Assembly: GCA_029379385.1 (NCBI GenBank)
Contig: CM055611.1
Span: 23,588,092-23,652,091, forward strand
Length of the DNA stretch: 64,000 nt
Origin: Quillaja saponaria
Taxonomy: Eukaryota; Streptophyta; Magnoliopsida; Fabales; Quillajaceae
Direction of reading: 5' to 3'
Shown here: positions 40,493 to 52,495 of the stretch, piece by piece
Layout of the letters: each line of letters opens with the position of its first letter
Position numbering within the stretch: the first letter of the stretch is position 1
The notes under the pieces: generated by a model
Told to the model about the DNA's origin: nothing
Databases searched by the model: none
What the model saw: the letters and a program-made list of their open reading frames with translations, nothing else
Program-made: the position numbers and the translations under genes

Positions 40493-43053
40493 ATGGCATC
40501 TCGTAGGCGCATGTTATTGAAGGTCATAATCCTCGGAGATAGCGGGTAAGCTTTTTATTTTTTGAAGATTTTATCTGTAAATTGGTTATAGTATTTCTCT
40601 TTGTGCTGTCCCAATCTTATTTATTTGTGTTGTTGACAACTTCGTGCTTTTTGCTTGGCAAAGAGAATGTCAACTTTGCTTATTAAATGCAAAAAAGTTA
40701 ATCCTAACAAATAAGAAGAAAATATTTAATTCTGATTTCTGAATGCTAATCAAATGGTGTGCATATATCCGTTTGGTTGCTGAGAAATCTTTACAAGGAA
40801 CAGAAATGCCATATGATCACGGGTTTATGTAAAATTTACTCACTGAAAACAATTTTCATGCTGGACCCAGATGATTTTATGCGAAAACAAGATCTAAAGA
40901 TTCAATAGTTTAGGGATATACCGTATCCCATTATTTTTAGCACCGTGAAGAACTTGGGGTTGTCAATATTTGGAGAAAGCTTTCTATTTTTTGGTTAATT
41001 TGTTAGATCAATCCCCGAGTGCTCTTATGCTAATTTTTATTTATTTGATTTTTTTTTTTGCAGGGTTGGGAAGACATCACTGATGAATCAGTAGTTCCTA
41101 AACTCAGATCTTTGGATTTTGTTTCATTGCCTCATTGGTTTACATGTAATGGTTGATGTCATGTCGAATTTTGTGATATTTATTATTATCGTTTCTTTCA
41201 TTTAGGTATGTGAATCGTAAGTTCAGTAATCAGTATAAGGCTACCATTGGTGCGGACTTTCTGACCAAGGAAGTTCAGTTTGAAGATAGGTTGTTCACAT
41301 TGCAGGTGAGAGATATGTGTTTCTTATGGCCTAGTAATATCCTTTTAGGTGAATGTACAGTCATAAAGAGTACATTGTGTAGATCCTGTACGAAAAACCA
41401 TTCTCTGAGAGGTGAGCTGTTTATTTCAATTTTGGTAGTATTTCTTCAGTCTCTCTCTCCCTCTCTCCACACTCGTTATTAAGAAAAACCTTTTGACATC
41501 CAAATGTTTTTTGAATGGATCATGGGAAAGTAAAAGTTTGCTGACAATAACTATTGGTCTATAACTTCTATCAATTTTTAAAGCCATTAATTGTTGGTCC
41601 ACAACTAATAGAAAAGTTGAAGAAGCTATTTTGTTAGACTTGCTTGTTAGTCTTGTTAGGTCTAAATTTCTTCTGCACATAATTGATGATAGTTGAATAA
41701 TTTTCCATTCCTAACGTGGAGAAGTATGTATATATAATCATCCAATAATGGTATCTTTTCCACATGCATGCAGATATGGGATACTGCTGGTCAAGAGAGG
41801 TTTCAAAGTCTTGGTGTGGCTTTCTACCGTGGTGCTGACTGCTGTGTCCTTGTTTATGATGTAAATGTTATGAAATCCTTTGACAATCTGAACAACTGGC
41901 GAGAAGAATTCCTGATTCAGGTAATTTTTTATTATTGGCTATGGAATAGTTACTAGATATAAAAGTAAAATATACTGACTTTCTAATGCATTATGTTCAG
42001 GCTAGTCCATCTGACCCTGAAAACTTCCCATTTGTTGTCTTGGGAAACAAGATAGATGTTGATGGTGGGAATAGTCGTGTGGTAAGTTGCTTCTTACATC
42101 ATGGACCATTGCTTCATGCCATTCATGGAAAACGGACTTCTCAGACTTTGGTTCTCTTATATTGCAGGTTTCTGAGAAGAAAGCTAAAGCATGGTGTGCT
42201 TCCAAGGGAAACATACCATACTTTGAGACCTCTGCGAAAGAAGGATTCAATGTGGAAGCTGCTTTCCAGTGTATAGCAAAAAATGCACTCAAGAATGAAC
42301 CTGAAGAAGAAATGTGAGTATTTTTCATTTCCGAGTTTTCAGTTTTATAACCGCTCTTGAATTGTGTGATTAGTTTCCTTTTAGTATTCCAGTAGCAGTT
42401 TCTTTGTGAATGAATCATTTTCTTGTTGCTAAAAGAGCATAACGTCATAACTTGTATAGTTTAAGTCAAATAGTATCAAGCTGTTCTCTTGAAACCATTG
42501 AATAGAGAATTGAGTTTTGTTTTTGAGACCGCATCGAGAATAAAGGGGCAATCCTGTTATGGAAGCTTGCCAACTTCATCTTTTCTGATACACTGATACA
42601 ACTTCTGTTGCTGCTGGTGGCACTTCCATGGCCTCTTGGAACACAGTGGGAGCTGGATATTTGTTATCAAGTTGTTCAATTTGTAAAATGAGGGTCTAAT
42701 ATTTATTATAAATAGGAATTAGTAACAACAGAAAATGCGATAAGTTATCAAAAAACTGAAAAAGAAAAGAGAAAAGAATGGGGTAGCATCTTAGTGGCAT
42801 AGCATAACATTTGATTGCAGATAAATTCTGCACGTCTGTTCAGAGTGAAGTGAATTACATTGTAAACTCATTGATTCTTAGCTTTCCAAGTTCTTAGAAA
42901 GCTTCAAATCAGTCTTCAATCATTAATAGGTCAACTTCTTTGGAAATACTGACTGCTTGGAATTTATATTTTGATTGTTGCAGATACCTTCCTGACACAA
43001 TTGATGTTGGTGGTGGAGGACGGCAACAAAGATCTACAGGATGCGAATGTTAA
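40493..43053 (+). CDS. RABG3: Rab7-type small GTPase (RABG3 class)
   Basis: Small GTPase of late endosome and vacuole membranes, controlling vacuolar fusion; 207 residues, seven exons: 40493-40545, 41064-41090, 41206-41305, 41774-41920, 42001-42081, 42168-42313, 42984-43053. All nucleotide-binding motifs are present: P-loop GDSGVGKTS, switch I with YKATIGADF, switch [15 protein letters not shown] and ETSAKE. The C-terminus ends CEC, a double-cysteine geranylgeranylation site typical of Rab7. Exon lengths sum to exactly 208 codons with stop. Length and the [12 protein letters not shown] tail fit the RABG3 subfamily. The member number within RABG3a-f cannot be set from sequence alone. Confidence 0.95.
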
Positions 43054-43704
43054 GTGCAGTATTTCAACAAGCTCTATTTTCTTCCTGGATGAAGATAGTG
43101 TCACCAGATTTGGGTGATTATTAGTCAGTCATCTACAAATACAACCTAGGGGAAGGTTACTAATTCTATTTGTATCATAGGTGATCAGGAAAAGTCTTGT
43201 TTATGTTTCTATTACATTATATATTTGTGTATACTGATGTTTGTATCGCAATTTCTCTTCATTCTGGAAATGTTTACTGAAAATTTTAACTTATGCTTGT
43301 TTATGGAAGATAAGTTTCAGTTTTGCTTGTGATTGTTGAAAGGCAGCTGGATGTTTTTTACTGTGCAAATAGAAATGCCAATGCCACCATCCGTGAACAC
43401 AAACTCTACAAAATCATTATATTTATGTAACTATCTGTTTTTTGTTGAGTTATATTTGGACACGTGCTCTTTAGTTGACAACAGAAGCCGTGTACGTGGC
43501 TGGAAGCAGGAGCTTAGCTCATTTTGGGTGGGGGTAAATTCGGGAACTAAATTTTATTTTTGGGATTTGAATTACTAAAATGTCCTTCCAGGGCCAGAGA
43601 ATATGGCGGTGCTGTTTAATACCTGCCTGTAATGTTTAACCGCTTCGAGACACTGAACGTTGGCTGTTAGCCGTGTTAGGGTTAGGGTTTTCAAGAGTTC
43701 ATTC
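43054..43704. other. Intergenic between Rab7 and the 43.7 kb gene
   Basis: Rab7 3' flank and the promoter of the next gene. No exon was seen. The last bases hold a telomere-like TTAGGGTTAGGGTTT. Confidence 0.6.
43676..43690 (+). promoter_or_regulatory. Telo-box (reverse form) in a leader
   Basis: TTAGGGTTAGGGTTT lies 15 bp before the ATG at 43705, in the likely 5' UTR. Plant telo-boxes mark promoters of translation and growth genes. That it is active here is inferred. Confidence 0.6.
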
Positions 43705-44236
43705 ATGGAGACCACGAAAGAACAAGAATCCGGACTACTGCACAAGATCCTGCCTCCAAGTCTAGAAGATGCTGGTCTTGAAGACTGTGCTCTTCCACCT
43801 GATTCTATCAAGGAAGCCTTTTTGAAAGCCGCGACAGCAGTGAAATCTCAGGCCGCCTCAATTTTCAACTCTGAGGACGAAGCAGAATGCGTCAAAGATC
43901 CAGTGGCCCACCACCAAAGACGCGTCTGATACAGTTGTCGGAATCTCACCGGAGAATGACCCTCCGGGATCCTGTGCCACCGAGAAGGGTAGCGGTATGC
44001 CCCAAACTGGCGCAGCTGTCGTGATAGTTGGTGGTGGTGATGGTCTTGGTGTAGAGGAGAGTGAAGATAGAGTGGTGTTGGGGGAAGGAGGAAAAGAACT
44101 GGGTCAGGGAGGGAAGCCTTGTGTGGATGAGTTGCAAGGTTTGGACATTGGAGAGAAGGTGAAGAATGGAAATGATGAGGAGGAAGAGGAGGAGAAAAAA
44201 GGTGAAAGACCAACCTTAGTTGAAGGTTTTGTTTGA
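43705..44236 (+). CDS. Unrecognised acidic plant protein, single exon, one frameshift
   Basis: I cannot assign a function. The frame starting at 43705 reads METTKEQESGLLHKILPPSL, continues with LEDAGLEDCALPPDSIKEAF and FLKAATAVKSQAASIF, then stops at 43927-43929 because of one extra base near 43901-43905. Dropping it joins KDP to WPTTKDASDTVVGISPEN and runs to a stop at 44234-44236, 176 residues in all. The conserved-looking part is the first 100 residues with DPWPT; the rest is Gly/Val- then Glu/Lys-rich and probably disordered. The same N-terminal pattern is familiar from uncharacterised plant proteins. It may be an active gene with a consensus error rather than a pseudogene. Confidence 0.6.
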
Positions 44237-45208
44237 AACTCTGTAACACTATAATCCCCAAGTTTGAATCTAATAGACTACTTATTGTAATCCCCCAAGT
44301 TTGAATTTTGTTTGTATACGATGAATTAAGCCATGTTTTACTGTGACGAGATTTTGCAAGCTAAGGAAGCTGAATGAGTAGAAGAGCACTGTTGAGATCT
44401 TATGTATGATTGAGTTCTGATAGGGTTGATGGACCTTCTCATAAATTTGATTAGAATTGCATCGTATTCTGAATACATTTGAAACCCTGTTGTAATTACA
44501 GGTAGAATAAATTTCAGAATACCCAATTCATCCTCTGTCTGGGTTCCCTCTTGAACGAAACATTTTTGGTGGTCAGTAGTGTATTTGCTATTGTGAAAAG
44601 TACCAAGTAAATTGTGACATTTATGTAGGATTTTGAATAATTGAACTCTTGCACCACGAGTGTTTCTGGTTCTGGATTTTCCTTCAAGTATGTTTGATTG
44701 TAAATCATAAGATTTTATGATTTCAGCGGGCAAAGCCTTACAATACTATAAATGGATACCTTAAAATTGATTTTTGTTAAGACTCTTAAGCAAAAATAAC
44801 CAAATGATTCTGTTGATACATTTCAGTAATTCAACATTTTACATTCAGTAATCTAGATTTAATGTCATAACTTACATTTTTCCAACCAAGTCTGAACTTT
44901 AAACTAGGATCCAAAGCAAGTGCATAAATATAATCCTGAAATATAAGTATCCTGGCCATCATTCTGCATTTTAGCCGAAAGCTATTCCTACTACTGGCAG
45001 ACTAAAATGCCATTTGGAAGTTGGAAAATTGTGGCGCAGAAAGAGGAAGTTCTCAACAATCTTGAGCAAAGAGCCTCATTTGTTATGTAAATTTTCCTCT
45101 TGTTTGTTTCCTTTTCCTCACTTTTTCCTGGATTCAGATTGAGGGTAACCATAAATTTTGTTTGTAATCTATATCCTTAGCAGTTAGCAAGATCTATCAC
45201 TCTGTTCT
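44237..45208. other. Intergenic between convergent 43.7 kb gene and PDIL gene
   Basis: 3' flanks of two convergent genes. Minus-strand frames near 44338-44733 have no family resemblance. Nothing else was seen. Confidence 0.55.
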
Positions 45209-48200
45209 CTATAACTCGTCCTTTGTGACTTGACCTTGGGCTATCAAATGTTTCTTGATGGATGCTGCCAAGTCCTTCAAACTGGACTTTGAAGAAAGTT
45301 TGATCTGCAGACCAAAAGCAGATTTTGTTACATAACAAGATTGTCAAACGTGTAAACCCAAAGTCTGAATACATAGATGGATACAGGAGATACTTACCGG
45401 ATTAGCCTTATCACCTGCTTGGTAAAGCAAGAGTGTGGGATAGTCATCCACCTGCCACAGCAAAGAGAGGAACAACCTTTTTCAGTATACATCACGTTTA
45501 ACATTCAGAAAACTGATTTCCACAAAACATTTGCCGTTGTTCTTTTGATGTCATTATGCATAATTGAGATAATAAATTTCCTCACTTACTAGCAGTTTCG
45601 GATGTTCATTTGCAGAGGCATCTATCCTTGCAAAAACTAAATCATCTGAATTTTTGAAGTGCTTAGCCAACTTTTCGACATGCTTGCTTGTAGCCTCGCA
45701 GTTAATGCACCATGGGGTATATACCTGTTTTACAATAGAGAAAAAAGGTTATTGGGTGGGTGATAGAAAAATTAATTTTCTTTTTCTCTCAAAGCTCTAC
45801 ATCAAGGAATACAATAATGGTAAATACCTGTGATTTTCATGTTTTTAAAATTTTTTTGGATGCGAATCAAGTCTAAATTTGCTTACAGCAGATGAACTAT
45901 CTTTTTTTATCTAAACTAATGGTGCCTGGCAGTAAGAACAGATAACAGACGGAATGGAAAATTAAAAAAAAAAAAAAAAATCCCAAACCTCTAGGAGCAC
46001 ATTCTTGGTACTTACTCAAAACCGCATTGTCAAATGTTTTTCCCACAACGGTTTGGATACTAGCCCCTCTCTGCAAATTCCAAAAGGGCAGAGATTTTAT
46101 GAATGTTAATACGAGTTAATTTTTGGAAATAAATAAGTATATCACTTTATTGGTCCATGAAAGAACCATAATGACAAACAGATTTTACTATCTTGAAGTC
46201 AACTGTGTCCTACATATGATCCAATATAAACCTACAATGATATTTGAGAGCATTTAAATCATTAAAAGAGATTGTGTGCATGTTATTTGTGACTTGTTTT
46301 ATTACAATGCCAGAACTAGGCAACTGCAATGTTGCAACAAATGGTTTCATCTACTATTCTTAAGGGCTGTGCTTGGCACCACATTCTACCACCAATTTTC
46401 AAGTCAATTAGCTACAAGATAATAAAAACTTGTATTTCAAAGCTATGGTAAGAAATAGGAGTATATGGCAAAATACACAATTACTGTTCCCAAATGAGCT
46501 AAAACAGAAACCATTTAGAGAAATACACCAAGCTAAACTGAAACTTGTAGGAAGAAAAATGAATTAGAACTTACATTATCTGGAATTGGCTGTGATTTGA
46601 AGTAAGGTGACAGAGTACCATGCAATAGACTAGTACAGAATTCCTAAAAAAAGTCAATCCAGCAAGTTAGTATCCTACTTACGTGAGCAGAAAGAAAATT
46701 GTATTGTGTCTTTGAACTCTTTGTTACAAGAGGCAGTTGCTTAATGAATGAAGTTATTCTGGTTTAGCAACAAAAAAAAAAAGAAGGAAAATTAAATGAT
46801 ACAAAAGTTGTACTTCTATCTTGCTTCGTGTTGGTTTAGATTCCAATAGAAATTTCTTGCTGACTCTGTTATCGAAGGCAGCCACCTATTTGGTTCAAAA
46901 AGATAATAGGTTGCATCAGTAACCATACTTATTTAAAAAAGTAATCAAAGTATCAGAGCAAAATGTTGTTAAATGGTAACCAACCACAGTGTCTTCTGAT
47001 TGTTCAAGCCCATATAATGTCAAAAAGGGCTTGGCAAGGTTCTCATCTTTAATGTCTACATATATAAACATAATCTGCATTTGGAAGACCTTATCAGTAT
47101 AAGTATACTTTCAAAAGGTAGGCAATTTCTTTAATGCTTTAAGTGAAGGCCAAACTAAGTACCTTTGACTTGAATGGTTTTGCAACATCTTGAAGACCCT
47201 CAAGAAGATTCTTAAAGCTATCTTCTTCCGCAAAGACAAAAACCTAGAGAAGAACAGGCTGTTAATGTTTACCACATTAAGCTTGACAAGGAATATAACT
47301 AGTGTAATTAACAAGGGAGGGGAGAACAAAAATAGAGGTAAAGCTGAATTAAAGTTAAACTTCTCTCCATAGGCAACATGCAAACATCAATTATGAGTTA
47401 CAGACATGCCTTCTAGCATGTCCATTAGGGATTACTTCCTTGTTAGACCCTTTTGTATGGGACTTGTTTAAGAAAACTTCAACATAGGCTGTATCTTTTT
47501 TTTTCTTTATGGAAATGAATTAACACTAAGAAATCCTGAACCTGCTGTAATTTGCAACAGATCTGTGGTAAATGGTATTCTAGACCAAATTTCCAGTCGA
47601 AATGGATTGCCACGTGGGATGTATAATATTGCATCTAGAGTAACTCCAGGATTTAATAACCAAAATGAGAATTTTCCACCAGTTGGATACCCTCCGAATA
47701 ATGTCATAATAAAGGGGAAAGGAGAAGAATAATGATGGTAACAAATCCTTCTAAGACGAAAGGTAAAGACAGAAAGAAATAAAAACCACAAGCAGTTCGC
47801 ACTACCTGCTAGATCAATAGGACTAGCCATCACACAGAAATTCTAGTATACACCACATAAAACTCCAAAGCTGAACACCAAAGAGGAACCATGAAGACTA
47901 ATTTTTTTTTTTTTTTTCAAATGAAGCTGCCTTCAACAAAGTACTGCTAATCAAAATCCTCTACCAGCTAATCTTCCCAATTTATCCTCCAGCTTTAGCA
48001 TTACCATGTTTAACAGAAGTACATAAGCTCAACAGCTCTAACTCTTGTTTCATCTTTCTAGAGCAATGGGGAGGAGAAACAATAAGTCTAACCTCCTGCC
48101 TAACATGTTTTAGTCCCAACGAATCCAAAAGTAATTGAGGATCTCAGCTATCATCCTCACCATAGGTTAAATTGCCATCTCTGAAAGAGTAAGCCCTAAA

Positions 48201-51200
48201 GAAACGACCTGGGAATCTGTAGTTCAAATTAATTTTTAAGAAATACCAGTCAGAAAGTTATCAAGAGGACAGTCATCCCTAAATATCTACCACAATTTCA
48301 TTTATCAAGCATCCTGGAGCCAATCAAAGCAAGGAAAACAGTGAATACTTAAGATTTACTAAGATGGGTATGACTTTGATGCTTCTGTCTCCTAAACGGA
48401 TGTAAGAACATTGAACTTTGCAGCAGCTGAGTATCTACAACTATGTAGGTCATTGCACCCACTAGGTTGCTAATGTATGTTCATATGGTAAGATGGTGGA
48501 TAGCCAAAATATCCAGAACTGGAAGGTAAAAGACAACTGTAGCATTAGCATCTGGTCACCAGGTTGTAAAGGATCTTTGTTTCACAGCTTCTGCAGGTGC
48601 AACAGTTTTGGTAGACATAGCTCCTGTTATTGTTCTTTACTTTTTTTGTGTGTCTTTGCATGAATAGATGGAGGTAACACTTGATACTTGGTAGACATAA
48701 CTTCTATTGCCAAGTACCAGCACAGAGATTACGTCTTCATCTTTCATCAGTTATAGAAATGTAATTTGAAATAAATAGAACTTGGAGCACCTTATATGCA
48801 GAAGATACCACCTTGATATATATATATATTAGACATATGGAATTAGAAATATCATAGTATCACACATGTCCTAGGAAATAAATAATTAGCATCATATTAT
48901 AAACTTTGAAAAAACAGCAACCTGAAGCTTCACAGGACTGGAATGTACTCTGACAGAATCTATTTCAGTCAATTTTGTGACTAAAGGAAACTTGTTGTAC
49001 TCCACAAACTCCAATATCTTGTCTCTTTGGAAGGCCCCATCTGCAAACCCAAAAAGAACTCTTAACTCACTATCTGAGTTCTGACATGCTGGTGTAAACT
49101 TTTTAAGAAACAATGACAAATCAAGTATAAAACAAATCTCAGGATGAGGTTCTACAGTATCTAAATTGATTCAATAAAACAAAGCTGATTTTTATTTATT
49201 CACCCAGCTCGATAAGGGATGAGGGAAATAAAAAAGTTAAGTGTTCCCTTTGGAACTCCTTTAATATAGATACTGGTTTCTTGAAGGTTAAGTTCCCAAC
49301 AATAGTATGAAACAGTACACATTTGTATCGTCTGGAGAAAACAGACTCAAGTGAAACTATTATACAAAACAATTTTACCATCTCACCATATGATGTGTAT
49401 CTCTCGGGCTCACTTTTAACAATTCCAAGAAAAATATCAGTAGGTTGGGCATCTGGGAAAAGAACTTTGGCAACCTCGAAGTTAAGCACTTCAACGAACT
49501 GGATTTCATTGTCTGACTTTGCAGCATTCACAAATTCTTCATATTCAGGTCCCTGAAACTTGGAAATGAAAAACTAACAGTGCCGACATAGCACCAATAC
49601 TGGAGGAATAACATATCCTATTTTGCAATTCAACTTTATTTTCATTTTTCTAGAAAAACTATTGGTTGACATTGAGGAAATGACGAAAGGAAAAATGTAT
49701 ATCAACCATCTGAATTTTCACATACTGTATTATTTCCATGAGATCTCTAAATACAACAAGGTCTTCTTTCATTTATACGTAAATGCTTATGCCAAAATGA
49801 AGACATTCAAATTCAGAAACATACTCCTGCGAAACACACTTGAGCAGCATACAGCTTTGTAAAGCAACAATGGAGGAACACCCCCGTCCCCAATACCAAA
49901 TAAAACAAGGACAAAAATCTTATCCTAATTATTTAAAAAAAGGAAAAGGAATAAAAGTAATTCAATCAAGAAGAAAAAATCAATTATAATTTCTGAATCC
50001 ATGGTGCTGATTGAAGGCAGATATGCACAATTAAGCATCTCTGTTTCATTTCTATGTAAATTGCAGTAACACCAGTTCAAGTCATTACCTCTACATGCAA
50101 CAGCCATAATAGGAAAATCTAATTGAACTTGTGTAAACAAGTCGTTCAAAAGATAATTGCATACAGATTAATCTCAAAGTAAATTTCTAGTTCTACTCTT
50201 TATATTATATATACCTCTTGAATTGAAGCAAAGCTATTAAATCCTTTTTTTCTTTTCTATTCTCATTCCATGATGAATATGAAAGAACAGAGTAAATGTG
50301 GATGTATAAAGTATCATTATTATCTTACATAACTAAACGATGTCACAACAATAGCTGGTATTGAAATGATTCCATCCACTTTATCCTACATTTCTACTAT
50401 ATTGAAGATACTTTTTAATTATGAGACAATTCTCAAGCACTTGATCTTTTGTCAACAATCTTACATTTAGATCTCTTCTATGATAAAACTAGAAAACGTC
50501 TGTAATATTTCAAATCCATATACCTCAAATTTCTGAAACAAACCAACGACAAAGGTATGGTACTTCTTCAGAAATTTCTCAGCTTCTGTCACTGAGGTTA
50601 TTCTAATAACAGGTACGCCGGTTTTTTTCATTGCCCATATCACTATTTCTTCCCTGAATGATAAGCAACACCAAAAAATTATTACACACTAATTTCGAGT
50701 AATACAAGCACAAGGCAACTGCAAATAATTACATATGGCTTGAGGATATGAGGGGAATAATTTCAGATAGATTCACAATGTATTGACAAACCATTATGTT
50801 CTACAACAACCCTATTGAAGTTACTACAAGGACATGGATACAGGTATATGGAAGTGACATACGAAAAAAGTTCTTAAGTGGTTCAAAGAAATAAAATAAT
50901 AAGCATCTTACGCAGTGAATCCACCGGTATAATCTTGTGAAGTACCATTGACAAACAGAAGCAGAGTGGGAAACCCTTTGATGCCAATAAGAGACGCAGC
51001 CTTAGGATACCTCTCGGCATCTAGCTTCGCCATTAGAAGAGGACTCCCCAATTCCTTCAGGGAAGTTGCAGCCTCAGCAAACTGAGGCATTAATTCAGCA
51101 CTCCTTGGACACCATGGTGCATAACCCAGAACCAGAACAAGCTCATTCCCATCAACAACCCTCTTAGTATTGTCACTGTTAAGTTCAAGAACAATTCTCT

Positions 51201-51426
51201 GAGCCTTGGTTAAAACTTCAGCTTCTGATGATCTGACACTATCCCCATCTGGTTGTTGTTCTACTTCTTTATCTACTGCCAATAATTCTTCAATACCCTC
51301 CAAATCTTCATCGTCAATATCATTTGGGACGGACTCATAAGCCATTATACCCGCGAAATAATTCAGTACAAGGATAATGGTAAAGATGAAAAGGACGCAT
51401 TTTGATGTGGGTTTTCTGATCAACAT
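45209..51426 (-). CDS. ER protein disulfide isomerase-like protein, PDIL1-5/1-6 type, one frameshift
   Basis: ER-lumen thioredoxin-fold protein. Twelve minus-strand exons in reading order: 51426-50912, 50653-50524, 49552-49387, 49040-48922, 47243-47163, 47074-46985, 46885-46814, 46643-46575, 46070-45989, 45724-45590, 45451-45398, 45304-45209. It has an N-terminal signal anchor ([17 protein letters not shown]), an acidic stretch, an a domain with atypical active site [10 protein letters not shown] (second Cys replaced), b/b' domains, and an a' domain with [10 protein letters not shown], ending in KDEL for ER retrieval. Exon 9 carries one extra base near 46009-46017 that breaks the frame; without it the CDS is 536 codons. 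One functional and one degenerate active site is known in Arabidopsis PDIL1-5/1-6. All other exons are clean, so a consensus error is likely. Confidence 0.88.
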
Positions 51427-52495
51427 GGTGAACAACTACGATATAATTCTGGGCTTCTGAGAATTTGCAGGCAGGAAGTGCTTATGATCTGGGAACTGGG
51501 ATGGAGATCTGTGCTACAACATATATGGGATTGAGGGTATTTAAGGAAAGCTCATGAATTCTGGAAGATCTTACTCACAGAAGCACGACGTCAGAGATCA
51601 GTGTGAAAATGAGGATAGAGATGGCAGCTCTCTGTACTTTGCATACTCAGGTTTTAGTAAAAAAGATCTGAGACTGGGATACCCCTTAAATTAGTAAACA
51701 TTCATGGCAGGCATGTTAGCACGATTCAAGAAGAAGGGAAGGTAATTGGGTGGCATTAGCCGCAGTATACTCCTTTAATTGATACAATTTACTGGTTGTA
51801 GCTATATTTCTTTTTCTGTTTTACAAATTTCTCATAAGAAAGTATTCTGAATAAAATCCTACTATCGCCAAGTTGTAATCTGACATATCATAAATAAATT
51901 CTGAAATACTATCAACTTTTTAAATAAAATTGTTTATAATTATCCCACCGGCTCCCCAATGTTTTCAACAACAAAAAAAAAAACTATGTAAAAAAAATTA
52001 AAATTTAATATTAGTTATCAATCTTGTTAACCTTCAGTGGTAAATATATTTTACATGTGATTGTTATGTATTATCCTCTCACTCATTTTGCAAAATTCAA
52101 AATATCAACAAATTGATAAAAACTCATGATATTGAACCTATACTAACGAGTGTAAAGGGAGTGTATTTTAAGGGTTTACTTTTTTTTTTTTTGAGACGTA
52201 AACATAATGGTTCATGTATATTTATTTGCAGCTTCACAAAATTGAATTGTAAATGAATTTGTAAATATGTTTCTCCGAATATATACATTCACCAATGTCT
52301 TATTCAAGATTCAGAGTCATCTTTAGAGTATTGAATATTATTTTTCAGTTCTCCTTCCCTACATACCCCTTTTATCTATCGGAGAAAAAGAAAAAAATTG
52401 CTTTCATTGCAAATTGAAACCTTGATTAGCAACTCAATATTAAATCTCACATATGAAAGCTTCATAGTGTAAGCTATGCATGACGGCAGACGACA
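51427..52495. other. Intergenic between PDIL and LEA2 gene
   Basis: PDIL promoter and LEA2 3' flank. AT-rich with A and T runs, and no recognisable gene. Confidence 0.6.

Noticed and set aside
43848..44261. Minus-strand frame of 137 codons, His/Pro/Leu-rich
   Set aside because: It is the shadow of the Gly/Glu-rich coding strand of the 43.7 kb gene.
45989..46070. Internal GTAAGT in PDIL exon 9 as an alternative donor that would avoid the frameshift
   Set aside because: Joining from it to exon 10 does not restore the frame and would lose conserved residues before YTPWC.
47507..47833. Minus-strand frame of 108 codons inside the PDIL gene
   Set aside because: It lies within the 1.68 kb intron between exons 4 and 5, without splice-compatible ends or family resemblance.
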